This document shows positions 18,036 through 25,712 of a stretch of 54,231 bases of DNA, piece after piece. The notes under the pieces are model-generated. The model saw only the letters and a list, made by a program, of their open reading frames with translations. It had not been told where the DNA came from and made no database searches. Made by a program: the position numbers and the translations under genes. The first letter of the stretch is position 1. Each line of letters starts with the position of its first letter. Origin of the DNA: CAYXXZ01 sp964469165 (GTDB taxonomy: Bacteria; Pseudomonadota; Gammaproteobacteria; Pseudomonadales; Porticoccaceae); assembly GCA_964469165.1 (NCBI GenBank), contig CAYXXZ010000010.1, positions 1-54,231 on the forward strand, in the 5' to 3' direction.

Positions 18036-18178
18036 ACTAGCCACTCCACCCAAGGCTGTCAATAACGACAGCGCGCCGAGAGGTGGAGAAAAACCAACAC
18101 TTGCCAAAGCGCCCGGGGTTTACAACAATCCCCGGCCAACGCACTGTTCGTGCGCTTACTTTACATGAGGTCTATCCG

Positions 18179-18775
18179 ATGTCCGATGCCCGTGAACGCA
18201 TCCTGGAATCCGCCGTGAAAATCTTCGCCGACAATGGTTTCAACGGCGCCAGTACACGAGCCATCGCAGGAGCCGCCGGCGTTCATCAACCGGCCATCGC
18301 CTACCATTTCAAGAACAAGGACGAGTTGTGGAAATGCGCGGTATCGTCCGTGTGGAACGATTTCATGGCCGCCCTCAACGAAAAGATGGCGACAATGCCC
18401 GAGGATGCCGACCGCACCTACGAATTCGTGAAATTCTACCTGCGCTACAACGCCGAGGTACCCGAGACCATCATTTTCGTCATTCAGGAAAGCGCACGCA
18501 GCGATGAACGCAGCCAGTGGTTCATCCACAACCTGCTGTCGCCCCAGGCGGGCAAGCTCTACCACGCCATGACCGGGCGCGAATGGCCGGAGCGTGGCAG
18601 CGAAGAGTCTCTGCGCGCGATCAGCATGCTCAGCCTGCTCACCGGCTCGACGCGAATTTTCTTCCAGCGCGCCGCCGCCGCCGAAGCCAGCGGCGTCGAC
18701 CCGCGCTCCAAGGCCTTCATCCGCATTCACGCCGAAACGGTGACGACGGCCGTCAAGGCGTTGCTGCAGGGCTGA
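18179..18775 (+). CDS. TetR-family transcriptional regulator (CerR/DUF1956-like C-terminal domain)
   Basis: The 198-residue protein begins MSDARERILESAVKIFADNGFNGASTRAIAGAAGVHQPAIAYHFKNKDELW, a full TetR helix-turn-helix at residues 1-52. The C-terminal part, with QESARSDERSQWF and long helices, resembles the YbiH/CerR group. The ATG at 18179 has GAGG upstream. It is divergent from the Rieske dioxygenase operon, so it most likely represses that operon until an aromatic ligand binds. The palindrome at 18014-18035 lies between them. Another TetR gene (15296) lies 2.9 kb away and controls the neighbouring cluster, which suggests two separately induced modules. Confidence 0.9.
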   Translation: MSDARERILESAVKIFADNGFNGASTRAIAGAAGVHQPAIAYHFKNKDELWKCAVSSVWNDFMAALNEKMATMPEDADRTYEFVKFYLRYNAEVPETIIFVIQESARSDERSQWFIHNLLSPQAGKLYHAMTGREWPERGSEESLRAISMLSLLTGSTRIFFQRAAAAEASGVDPRSKAFIRIHAETVTTAVKALLQG

Positions 18776-18863
18776 CCTTCATGGCTTCGCGACAGCGCAC
18801 CGCTGCCGGGTTTCCGCTACCGCGTCAGCCCAGTCTACGGACTGATCGATTTGTGGATGGTGA

Positions 18864-21392
18864 TTAGAAGCGATACTCAGCTGTCAATGTCGCGTTGCGC
18901 GGCGCACCGAACACGTTGCCACCAGTGGACCAGCCGACGTTGGAGTAGTAGTACTTGTCGAACAGGTTGTTGACCGCCAACCGCAGGTCGAGTTGATCAG
19001 TCGGACGATAGCCGACCTGCAGGCCGAAGAGGGCGTAATCCTTCTGTTCGGCCTGGCCGCCCCATGAGCCCTTGACACTATTTTGCGCGTAGACATTGCC
19101 GCCGATGCGCCAACGCGACAAGTCGCCGGGCAGTTTGTACATGGTGGACAGCTTGAACTGATTGCGCGGCAGTTCCGGGCTGTACTGCGTGCCGATCAGG
19201 TTCTTGTCCGTGTCCTTAGTGTATTCAGCGATGAGGTGGGTGAAGCCGGCCGCGATCTGCCAGTTGGGCGTCAGCGCGCCGCTGATTTCGAACTCCACGC
19301 CTTCGCTCTCTATCTCGCCCGAAGCGCGCTGGCAGTACCCCCAACCGACACCGGGGCAGGGGTTGGGGCCGGTGAGATCATCCACGGCGCGATTCTGTTG
19401 CTTGATCTGGAACGCTGCGAGGCTAACATTCAGGCGCTTGTTGAAATATTCACCTTTGATGCCGGCCTCGTAGTTCACGCCGGTGATCGGCTCCAGATAG
19501 TTGCCGTTGCGGTCGACGTTGCTCTGCGGTTCGAAAATTTCCGTCCAGCTTGCGTAGACCGTATGCCGTGAGTCAATGTCGTACACCAAGCCAACGTAAG
19601 GCGTGATCTCGTTGCGCACCTTGTAGGAAACGCCGCTGAGGTGATTGTCGAATTTGTAGTCGTGTGAGCGCGCGCCGACGATCAGCTTGAGCCGCTCGGC
19701 CAGATGCCAGCGGCTGACCGCGTAGAAACTGCTTTGCCTGATGTGTATGTCCTGTACGTACAGCGTCATGTCGATGAAGGGGCGGGAAACGGTGTTCGGA
19801 TCCCAGTTGTAAGGATCGACCACCAGGCCATTGGCCGTCCAGGCGTTGGCATCCCAGCCCCCTTTGGTTTCGTGTTCGTGCGTGCGGGTACTGGCGCCGA
19901 ATGCCAGTTCGTGGCGACGCTGGAACAGCGTGAAGGAGCCTTTTACCGTCAGGTCGTAGCTGTCCTGCTCGCTATCGACCACATAGCGCTGGCTGTTCTG
20001 ATACAGGAAATCGCCGGAGCGGCTGTGGCCAGTATACAAGTTGTCCAGTTCGGGTCGTTTCCAGAGCGCCGCCAGTTTGGCGCTCCAGTCGCCGCCGAGT
20101 TGCTGGGTGATTTCGGCAAAGGCGGTGTTGTCGGTCTGCTCCCAGTAGTCGAAGGCATTCACCAGATTGGTGCTGCGCGACAGGCCGGGATAGAAACTGT
20201 TGTCGGCTCGCACGGGAAGGCTGGGCGGATTGCCGTCGTTGTCGACGCGGCGATGGTGGAATCCGACTGCGACCAGGGTAGCGGACGTGAGGTCCGCTTC
20301 AATGATGCCGTAGAACTGACGGTTACGATCATACGCGGTGTCGTAGAACCGCTGGGCGTCCTGCGCGCTGACGACAACGCGGCCGCGCAGCGTGCCGGCA
20401 TCGTTGAGCGGTGTGCCGGCATCCACCATGGCGCGGTAGTTGTCCCAGCTTCCGGCGCTCAGGGTGATGCTGGCCTGCGGGTCGGCGGTTGGGTGCTTGC
20501 GCACCAGGTTGATGGACGCCGACGGTGTGCCCGCACCGCTCATCAGGCCGGTGGCGCCGCGCACCACTTCGATGCGGTCGTAGATATCGAGCGAATCGTT
20601 GTCGGTGTTGATGTCGGTCAAGGTACCGGTGCTGGTCGGCAGGCCGTCGAGCATCAGATTGGAGATCTGGAAGCCGCGTGCACGGAAGTCGCCGGTATCG
20701 CCCGCATGGTCGCCTTTCCTGACGACGATGCCGGTGACATTGCGCAGCGCATCGTCGAGCGTGGTCATGGCCTGATTGTCGATGCGCTCGCGCGTCAGCA
20801 CGCTGACCGACTGCGGCGTCTCGCGCAGCGTCAAGGCCAGTGGGGTGGCGCTGCTCTGGGGGCCTGTGGCGGTGTAGCTGCCCGTGCCTTCGGTGGTTCC
20901 GCTGCCGCCGATAGCCGTATCAGTGACGGTCACCGTCCCCAGCCTTACGGCCTCGCCTTCAGCTGCCGCTCGCAAGCGGTATTGCCCGCCGGAATCCCGC
21001 ACTGCCCGCAACCCGGTGCCGGCCAGCAACGCATCCAGTGCGGCCTGGTGGCTACTGTAACTGCCGCTTACGCCACGGCTTTGCCTGCCCTGTACCAGTT
21101 GCGGCGTGGCGGCCAGCGGCACACCCGACTCGCTGATGAAGCGCGCCAATACCGCATCCAGCGGCCCGGCGGGAATACCGTAGGTGCGCGCCGTGTTCAC
21201 CTGCTGCGTCTGGCTCGCCGCGGGCGCGGTGGTTTGCGCCTGCACCACGGGCTGCCAAGCAACCAGCAGGCCGCCGACCAGGACCAGGTGAATAGCTGCG
21301 GTGATCAGTGGGGGGCGGAATATTCTTCCGACTTGAACGGATGAGCCGGAAACACCGGCAGCGGGCGCGCTATGTGCTGGATGACTGGACAT
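18864..21392 (-). CDS. TonB-dependent siderophore receptor with STN signalling domain (FpvA/FecA type)
   Basis: The 842-residue outer-membrane protein has a long N-terminus with a hydrophobic segment (ITAAIHLVLVGGLLVAW, ~30-47) and an apparent AQA cleavage site near 53. A secretin/TonB short N-terminal domain follows (residues ~68-143). The TonB-box-like GTVTVTDT lies near 152, then the plug domain (LRETPQSVSVLTRERIDNQ, VVRGATGLMSGAGTPSASINLVRK) and a 22-strand barrel ending in a terminal Phe, as outer-membrane proteins do. The STN domain indicates that ligand binding signals to a FecR-type anti-sigma factor, which is encoded at 22588-23604. The ligand is probably a ferric siderophore. Toxin-antitoxin genes separate it from its regulators. 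Confidence 0.93.
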   Translation of the reverse strand: MSSHPAHSAPAAGVSGSSVQVGRIFRPPLITAAIHLVLVGGLLVAWQPVVQAQTTAPAASQTQQVNTARTYGIPAGPLDAVLARFISESGVPLAATPQLVQGRQSRGVSGSYSSHQAALDALLAGTGLRAVRDSGGQYRLRAAAEGEAVRLGTVTVTDTAIGGSGTTEGTGSYTATGPQSSATPLALTLRETPQSVSVLTRERIDNQAMTTLDDALRNVTGIVVRKGDHAGDTGDFRARGFQISNLMLDGLPTSTGTLTDINTDNDSLDIYDRIEVVRGATGLMSGAGTPSASINLVRKHPTADPQASITLSAGSWDNYRAMVDAGTPLNDAGTLRGRVVVSAQDAQRFYDTAYDRNRQFYGIIEADLTSATLVAVGFHHRRVDNDGNPPSLPVRADNSFYPGLSRSTNLVNAFDYWEQTDNTAFAEITQQLGGDWSAKLAALWKRPELDNLYTGHSRSGDFLYQNSQRYVVDSEQDSYDLTVKGSFTLFQRRHELAFGASTRTHEHETKGGWDANAWTANGLVVDPYNWDPNTVSRPFIDMTLYVQDIHIRQSSFYAVSRWHLAERLKLIVGARSHDYKFDNHLSGVSYKVRNEITPYVGLVYDIDSRHTVYASWTEIFEPQSNVDRNGNYLEPITGVNYEAGIKGEYFNKRLNVSLAAFQIKQQNRAVDDLTGPNPCPGVGWGYCQRASGEIESEGVEFEISGALTPNWQIAAGFTHLIAEYTKDTDKNLIGTQYSPELPRNQFKLSTMYKLPGDLSRWRIGGNVYAQNSVKGSWGGQAEQKDYALFGLQVGYRPTDQLDLRLAVNNLFDKYYYSNVGWSTGGNVFGAPRNATLTAEYRF

Positions 21393-21507
21393 GGTGGACG
21401 TATTTCCTCATACGAATGCAAAGTGATGAACGAAACGGAGCCACCCCGCTTCGTTCACAGGCCATGGCTGCAATGTCCAGCGGCTGGCGCCGGCCCGGGG
21501 CCGGGTT

Positions 21508-21852
21508 GTGAACGACTTTGATGGTCTCTCACCTGTTAATCGAATGAGCGGCGAAAATGTAGAAGTGATTTTGGAAAAAAGTTTTGGGCGTGATCTCGCC
21601 ATTGAAACCATCGACAAGCAGATCATGCTCCGCTTCGACGCGACCTGCCTTACGCACGCCCTTCCCATGCCGCCGGAGCGGATTCGCGCCCTGCGCAAGC
21701 GCGAAAACATGTCACAGCCGGTGTTTGCCCGCTACCTGAACGTGAGCAAGAATCTGGTTTCGGACTGGGAGCGCGACTTGAAGAAACCCGGCAGACAGGC
21801 CTAGCGGCTACTGACCCTGGTGGGGAAAAAGGGCATCCAGGCGCTTGTCTGA
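21508..21852 (+). pseudogene. HigA-like helix-turn-helix antitoxin gene with internal stop
   Basis: The frame encodes a HigA/XRE-type regulator: RFDATCLTHALPMPPERIRALRKRENMSQPVFARYLNVSKNLVSDWERDLKKPG is the family's DNA-binding part. A TAG at 21802-21804 interrupts it. After the stop the same frame continues RLLTLVGKKGIQALV and ends at TGA 21850-21852, which is exactly the tail expected of this family, so the gene has a nonsense mutation. The start is uncertain (GTG 21508 or ATG 21544). The truncated product would keep its helix-turn-helix. No HigB toxin gene is visible next to it, which makes this an orphan remnant. Confidence 0.7.
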
Positions 21853-21965
21853 CCACGGGGTATCAGCCAATCGTGGCTTGTCATCAGAGCCTGCCTGGGG
21901 CAACATTTGCGATATTTGCACCCTTTTGTGCGACAACTTGGTATTCGAGTACCCAGGAGGCTCTC

Positions 21966-22235
21966 ATGTCCCAACGCATCAATGCCCGTCTTTCCCAACC
22001 CCTGGCGGAATTCGTCGACCGCATGGTGGGTGATGGAGGTCTCTACGAAACCCCGAGCGAATATGTACGCGACCTGATTCGCCGCGACATGGAACGGCGC
22101 GAAGGACAGCTCATGCAGGATGCCATCCTCACCGGCTACCGCGATCTGGCAGCGGGCCGCGCCTTTGTCTCCAGTGGGAACTTCAAGGCCGACATGGCTA
22201 CGCTGGATATCAAAGAAGCCGAAGGCTGGCAATGA
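21966..22235 (+). CDS. ParD-family antitoxin (type II toxin-antitoxin, ribbon-helix-helix)
   Basis: The 89-residue protein begins MSQRINARLSQPLAEFVDRMVGDGGLYETPSEYVRDLIRRDMERRE, the classic ParD pattern: an N-terminal ribbon-helix-helix for DNA binding, followed by a flexible C-terminus that binds the toxin. The start at 21966 has a strong AGGAGG site. The gene overlaps the toxin gene by 4 bp (ATGA), the normal antitoxin-first layout. The pair is expected to repress its own promoter. It lies between a receptor gene and fecR and is probably a later insertion. Confidence 0.88.
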   Translation: MSQRINARLSQPLAEFVDRMVGDGGLYETPSEYVRDLIRRDMERREGQLMQDAILTGYRDLAAGRAFVSSGNFKADMATLDIKEAEGWQ

Positions 22236-22579
22236 CGACGGATGTTCGTTTTTTCCTGACGCGCAACGCCGCCCTCGACTTGCGCAGAATCCATGAGCAG
22301 TCGTGCCGCAAGTGGGGCGATAGCACCGCCGATAATTATGTTGCCGACCTGTATGCCGCCATGCGGCGAGCGGCGGCCGAGCCTGAGATTGGTCGCCTGC
22401 GTCAACAGCGTTCCATGCCCTTTCTGATGGTGCCAGCACGACAGCATTTCGTGATTTATGATCTTGCCCCTCAAGGAATCTTTGTGCTGACGATCCAGCA
22501 CCAGATGCGCGACATCGAAACCCTGATCGCCGAGTTGACGCCGTCGTTCTTTGCGGAGGTCGAGCGCTTGAAAGGATAA
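22232..22579 (+). CDS. ParE/RelE-superfamily toxin
   Basis: The 115-residue protein begins MTTDVRFFLTRNAALDLRRIHEQSCRKWGDSTADNYVADLYAAMRRAAAEPEIGR and has the compact RelE/ParE fold, with the typical conserved Arg and the C-terminal FVIYDLAPQGIFVLTIQHQMRD strand pair. ParE members poison DNA gyrase; RelE members cut mRNA. The pairing with a ParD antitoxin points to ParE. It is coupled to parD by a 4-bp overlap and ends 8 bp before the converging fecR gene. Confidence 0.87.
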   Translation: MTTDVRFFLTRNAALDLRRIHEQSCRKWGDSTADNYVADLYAAMRRAAAEPEIGRLRQQRSMPFLMVPARQHFVIYDLAPQGIFVLTIQHQMRDIETLIAELTPSFFAEVERLKG

Positions 22580-22587
22580 CAGCCGCG

Positions 22588-23604
22588 CTAGCGTACCGCG
22601 TCGTCCCTGGGCTCGATGCTGATCCACCATGGCAGGGTGCGGCGCACACGGATGGGCATCACGGATTCGAGCATGGCCAGCGCCCGCTCGGGGTCGTTGA
22701 CAGGATAGCCGCCGAAGACGCGCAGGCCAGCCACTTCCGGGGCCAGACCCAGGTAGCCGCGATGGTGGCGGCGCAGTTCCCGCACCACATCGGATAGCGG
22801 GATGTCGCGGGCGACGAGCAGGCCCTGCGTCCAGCTTTCGCGGGATGGATCGGCCTCTTCCGTGGCCGCCAGCGAGAGGCCGGTGAAGCGGGTCTGTTGG
22901 CCGGCGGAAACGATGGCGGTGGCGTCGGTGGCGGCGGTGCGTACCTCCACCGCGCCACCGTAAACGGTGACGGTGGTTTCGGCCTCGTCCAGCCGCACGG
23001 AGAAACGGGTGCCCAACGCCTGCAAGCGGCCCTGGGATGTTGCCACGTAGAAAGGGCGTTGCAGCGGGTCAGCAGCGGTGTCGATGAGGATTTCGCCCCG
23101 CACCAGGCGCAGCTGGCGCTGGTCTGGCCGGTAGTTCTGGTTGAAAGCACTGAGGACGTTGAGCCAGACGCGGGTGCCGTCGGACAATGCAATCTCGCGT
23201 ATTTCACCGGTGGCAGTGCGGTGATCGGCCAGCCAGGCCTCGGTCATGCCCGGCAGCGGTGTATGGCGCCAGGTAATCGCGCCGAGCAGGCCGCTGCCGG
23301 CAAAGGCCGCGATGCCCGCCAGCACCTGGCGGCGCCGTACGCGGGTGCCGCTGGCGCGCTGGTAGGCGGTGAGTGCTGTATTGCGTTCGGGACTGACCTT
23401 GATGGGCTCGAAGCGACGGCTGATGCGCTCCACATAGCGCCACGCCTCCCTGTGTTCGGCGGATTCGGCCAGCCAGCCCTCCCAGCGCTGGTGGTCGGCA
23501 GCCGTCGCTTCGCCCGAGTCCAGCACCGCGAACCACCCGGCAGCCTGCTCCAGCACCGGGTGCGAAGGCTCGGGCGGGGTCGAGGTGAACCGGGCAGTGG
23601 TCAC
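22588..23604 (-). CDS. FecR-family anti-sigma/sigma regulator
   Basis: The 338-residue form starts at a GTG (23604); the longer open frame upstream overlaps fecI and is not protein-like. Residues ~16-60 match the DUF4880 cytoplasmic domain (VLEQAAGWFAVLDSGEATAADHQRWEGWLAESAEHREAW). A membrane segment follows near 110-130 (VLAGIAAFAGSGLLGAITW), then the periplasmic FecR domain (SDGTRVWLNVLSAF). It receives the signal from an STN-domain receptor and controls a FecI sigma factor. The receptor at 18864-21392 is the likely partner. The start codon is less certain than the rest, since no clear ribosome site precedes it. Confidence 0.85.
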   Translation of the reverse strand: MTTARFTSTPPEPSHPVLEQAAGWFAVLDSGEATAADHQRWEGWLAESAEHREAWRYVERISRRFEPIKVSPERNTALTAYQRASGTRVRRRQVLAGIAAFAGSGLLGAITWRHTPLPGMTEAWLADHRTATGEIREIALSDGTRVWLNVLSAFNQNYRPDQRQLRLVRGEILIDTAADPLQRPFYVATSQGRLQALGTRFSVRLDEAETTVTVYGGAVEVRTAATDATAIVSAGQQTRFTGLSLAATEEADPSRESWTQGLLVARDIPLSDVVRELRRHHRGYLGLAPEVAGLRVFGGYPVNDPERALAMLESVMPIRVRRTLPWWISIEPRDDAVR

Positions 23605-23632
23605 GCGGGGTGCCGAAACGGGGGCCGCGCCA

Positions 23633-24219
23633 TCAAGAGACGGTAGCCGCCGGCGTGGCGATGGCCGGGAGCTGGTCGCCGCCGTAGGGCAGTTCTTCCA
23701 CCACTTGCCGCGCTTCGAGACGCAGGCAGTGCAGCATGGCCTGAGCCACGTAGGTGGTGACCGTGCGGGTGGATACACCCAGTTCCCTGGCCACGTCCTT
23801 GTGGGTCATGTCGCCGGCCACGGCCAGCATGAAGGTGCGGGCCACCTTGGCTGGCAGACTGCGCAGCATGGTATCGATTTCATGCAGGGCTTCAAGCACG
23901 ATGACCTGGTGTTCGGCGGAGGGCGCCAGCGCTTCAGGGCCGGCGGCAAGCGCGGCGAGCCAGGCCTGTTCGATGTTGCGGCGGCGCCACAGGTCCACGC
24001 ACAGGCCGTTGGCCATGGTACGCAGGTAAACTCGCGCCTCGGGCAGGCTGCTGAAGTGGTGTGGCTTCTCGATCAGGCGGATGAATGCGTCATGGGCCAG
24101 ATCGGCGGCATCAGCCGCGTTGCCAGCCGCCGCTGCAACCACCCCTGTAGCCAGTGGTGATGGTCGTCGTAGAGATGTTCGATGGTCGGTGTGGGTGACG
24201 CCTGCTCCGAGATACTCAC
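23633..24219 (-). pseudogene. FecI-family ECF sigma factor with a frameshift
   Basis: From a GTG at 24219, behind AAGGAG, the first frame reads through IEHLYDDHHHWLQGWLQRRL, the expected N-terminus of a FecI sigma factor. It then leaves the family pattern near 24122-24125. The family sequence resumes one frame over with GNAADAADLAHDAFIRLIEKP and runs to the stop at 23633, including the region 4 helix-turn-helix (GDMTHKDVARELGVSTRTVTTYV). One extra G at CTGG would restore a single frame. It is either a real single-base loss or a sequencing error. A shorter 169-residue product from an internal GTG would lack part of region 2. Its stop lies close before fecR. Confidence 0.7.
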
Positions 24220-24279
24220 GATCTCGCTCACTCCTTGCCCCTTCGTTCAGCGGGCAGATACAACTCTTTATACACAGCC

Positions 24280-24298
24280 GAGAATGGAAATCATTCTC
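24280..24298. promoter_or_regulatory. Fur box upstream of fecI
   Basis: The 19 bases GAGAATGGAAATCATTCTC match 15 of 19 positions of the Fur consensus (GATAATGATAATCATTATC) and are palindromic at the ends. They lie about 60 bp before the fecI start, with a TATAAA-like -10 box between. Iron repression of the sigma-factor gene follows. Confidence 0.75.
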
Positions 24299-24457
24299 AA
24301 TTTCATGAAAGCCGCGATTATGCGGTGCGATGGCGTTTTTGACAACTCTAGTTGCTTGTTGTAGGGCAATCGCACTATGTACGTGAAATTAGGCTGCGAC
24401 CCCCGAAAAGGGCTTTCGAGACCGTCATCGCGTGCAGAGCACCCCGCAGGGCGCACC

Positions 24458-24493
24458 AAAAAAAAGGCCGCGGATCACTCCGCGGCCTTTTTT
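24458..24493 (-). terminator. Intrinsic terminator after the thiolase gene
   Basis: GGCCGCGGA and TCCGCGGCC form a 9-bp GC-rich stem with a 4-base loop. Read on the minus strand it ends in eight T residues; on the plus strand six T residues follow, so it may work both ways. Confidence 0.9.
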
Positions 24494-24509
24494 GAACAGG
24501 GATGATCCC

Positions 24510-25706
24510 TTACAGCAAACCAAGAATGGAAATGGCTGCTACGTGCGTGTGCGGTGAACCGCCAAGGTTATGACACAGGGCGTATGTGGGGTTCTCGAGC
24601 TGCCGCTCGCCGGCGCGGCCGAGCAGCTGCAGATAGCTTTCATAGGCCATTCTCAGCCCGGTTGCGCCGATGGGGTGGCCGAAGCACTTGAGGCCGCCGT
24701 CGATCTGACAGGGCAGGCCGCCGTCGGCATCGAAGAAGCCGTCCATCACGTCTTTGACCGCGCCGCCGGGCTCTGAAACGCCCAGGTCTTCCATGGTCAC
24801 CATTTCGGTGATGGAGAAGCAGTCGTGCACTTCCAGCATGCTCAGTTCCTTCCTGGGATCCTTGATGCCGGCTTCCTTGTAGGCCTTGGCCGCGGCAATG
24901 CGGTTGTTGACCATGTAGCTGCCATCCCATTCCGCCGTGGAGGCTTCCCGCCCAGAGCTGAGGGACAATTGCAACGCCTTGATGGTGACGAGATCCTTCT
25001 TGCCGAGGCTGCGTGCGATTTCCGGGGTGGTGACGATGGCCGCGGCAGCGCCGTCGCTCACGCCGCAGCAGTCGAACAGGCCCAGGGGCTCGGCGATGAT
25101 TGGCGCGTTGATGATGGTTTCGAGGTCCACTTCCTTCTGGATGTGAGCCTTGGGGTTCTTGGCGCCGTTGACGTGGCTCTTCCAGGAGACGCGGCCGATG
25201 GCGCGCTTGAGATCTTCGCGGCTGATGCCGTATTTGGCCATGTAGCCGGACGCCAGCAGGGAGAAGCTCGCCGGCGCGGAGGTCCAGGGCATCCACATGT
25301 CGTTGAGGGTACCCTTGGTTCTTACCGGCAGACCACCGTAACCCGTGTCCTTGAGCTTCTCGACACCGATGGCCAGGGCGATGTCCACGGCGCCGGAGGC
25401 AACCGCGTAAACAGCACCGCGGAGCGCTTCACTGCCGGTGGCACACATGTTCTCGACCCTGGTGACCGGGATGCCTTCCAGGCGCAGCGCCGTGGCGGCG
25501 GGAAGCGCGGAGTTGCCCACGTTCACCACATCGATGCAGGAGCCGAACCAGGCGGCCTCGATTTGCTTCTTCTCGATACCGGCGTCCTGGATCGCTTCGC
25601 TGAACGCTTCCAGAAGCAGGTGTTCACTGCCGGCGTCCCAACGCTCGCCGAACTTGGAACAACCCATACCGATGATTGCTACTTTGTCTTTGATTCCAGT
25701 TGCCAT
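24510..25706 (-). CDS. Thiolase family protein (SCP2/acetyl-CoA acetyltransferase type)
   Basis: The 398-residue protein has the nucleophile segment VENMCATGSEALRGA with Cys88, the histidine segment GHPIGATGLRM near 345, and the second cysteine in YALCHNLGG near 382. It resembles the SCP-x thiolase branch used in lipid side-chain and sterol catabolism, which cleaves 3-oxoacyl-CoA or forms part of aldolase/acyl-transfer complexes with DUF35 proteins. Here a DUF35-bearing protein is encoded 6 bp upstream, so the two very likely form a complex. The gene ends at a strong terminator. All catalytic residues look intact, in contrast to its partner. Confidence 0.9.
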   Translation of the reverse strand: MATGIKDKVAIIGMGCSKFGERWDAGSEHLLLEAFSEAIQDAGIEKKQIEAAWFGSCIDVVNVGNSALPAATALRLEGIPVTRVENMCATGSEALRGAVYAVASGAVDIALAIGVEKLKDTGYGGLPVRTKGTLNDMWMPWTSAPASFSLLASGYMAKYGISREDLKRAIGRVSWKSHVNGAKNPKAHIQKEVDLETIINAPIIAEPLGLFDCCGVSDGAAAAIVTTPEIARSLGKKDLVTIKALQLSLSSGREASTAEWDGSYMVNNRIAAAKAYKEAGIKDPRKELSMLEVHDCFSITEMVTMEDLGVSEPGGAVKDVMDGFFDADGGLPCQIDGGLKCFGHPIGATGLRMAYESYLQLLGRAGERQLENPTYALCHNLGGSPHTHVAAISILGLL

Positions 25707-25712
25707 AATCTG

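Noticed and set aside
19704..21344. Plus-strand ORF (546 codons) antisense to the TonB receptor
   Set aside because: Composition is not protein-like, and the receptor on the other strand is complete from signal region to C-terminal Phe.
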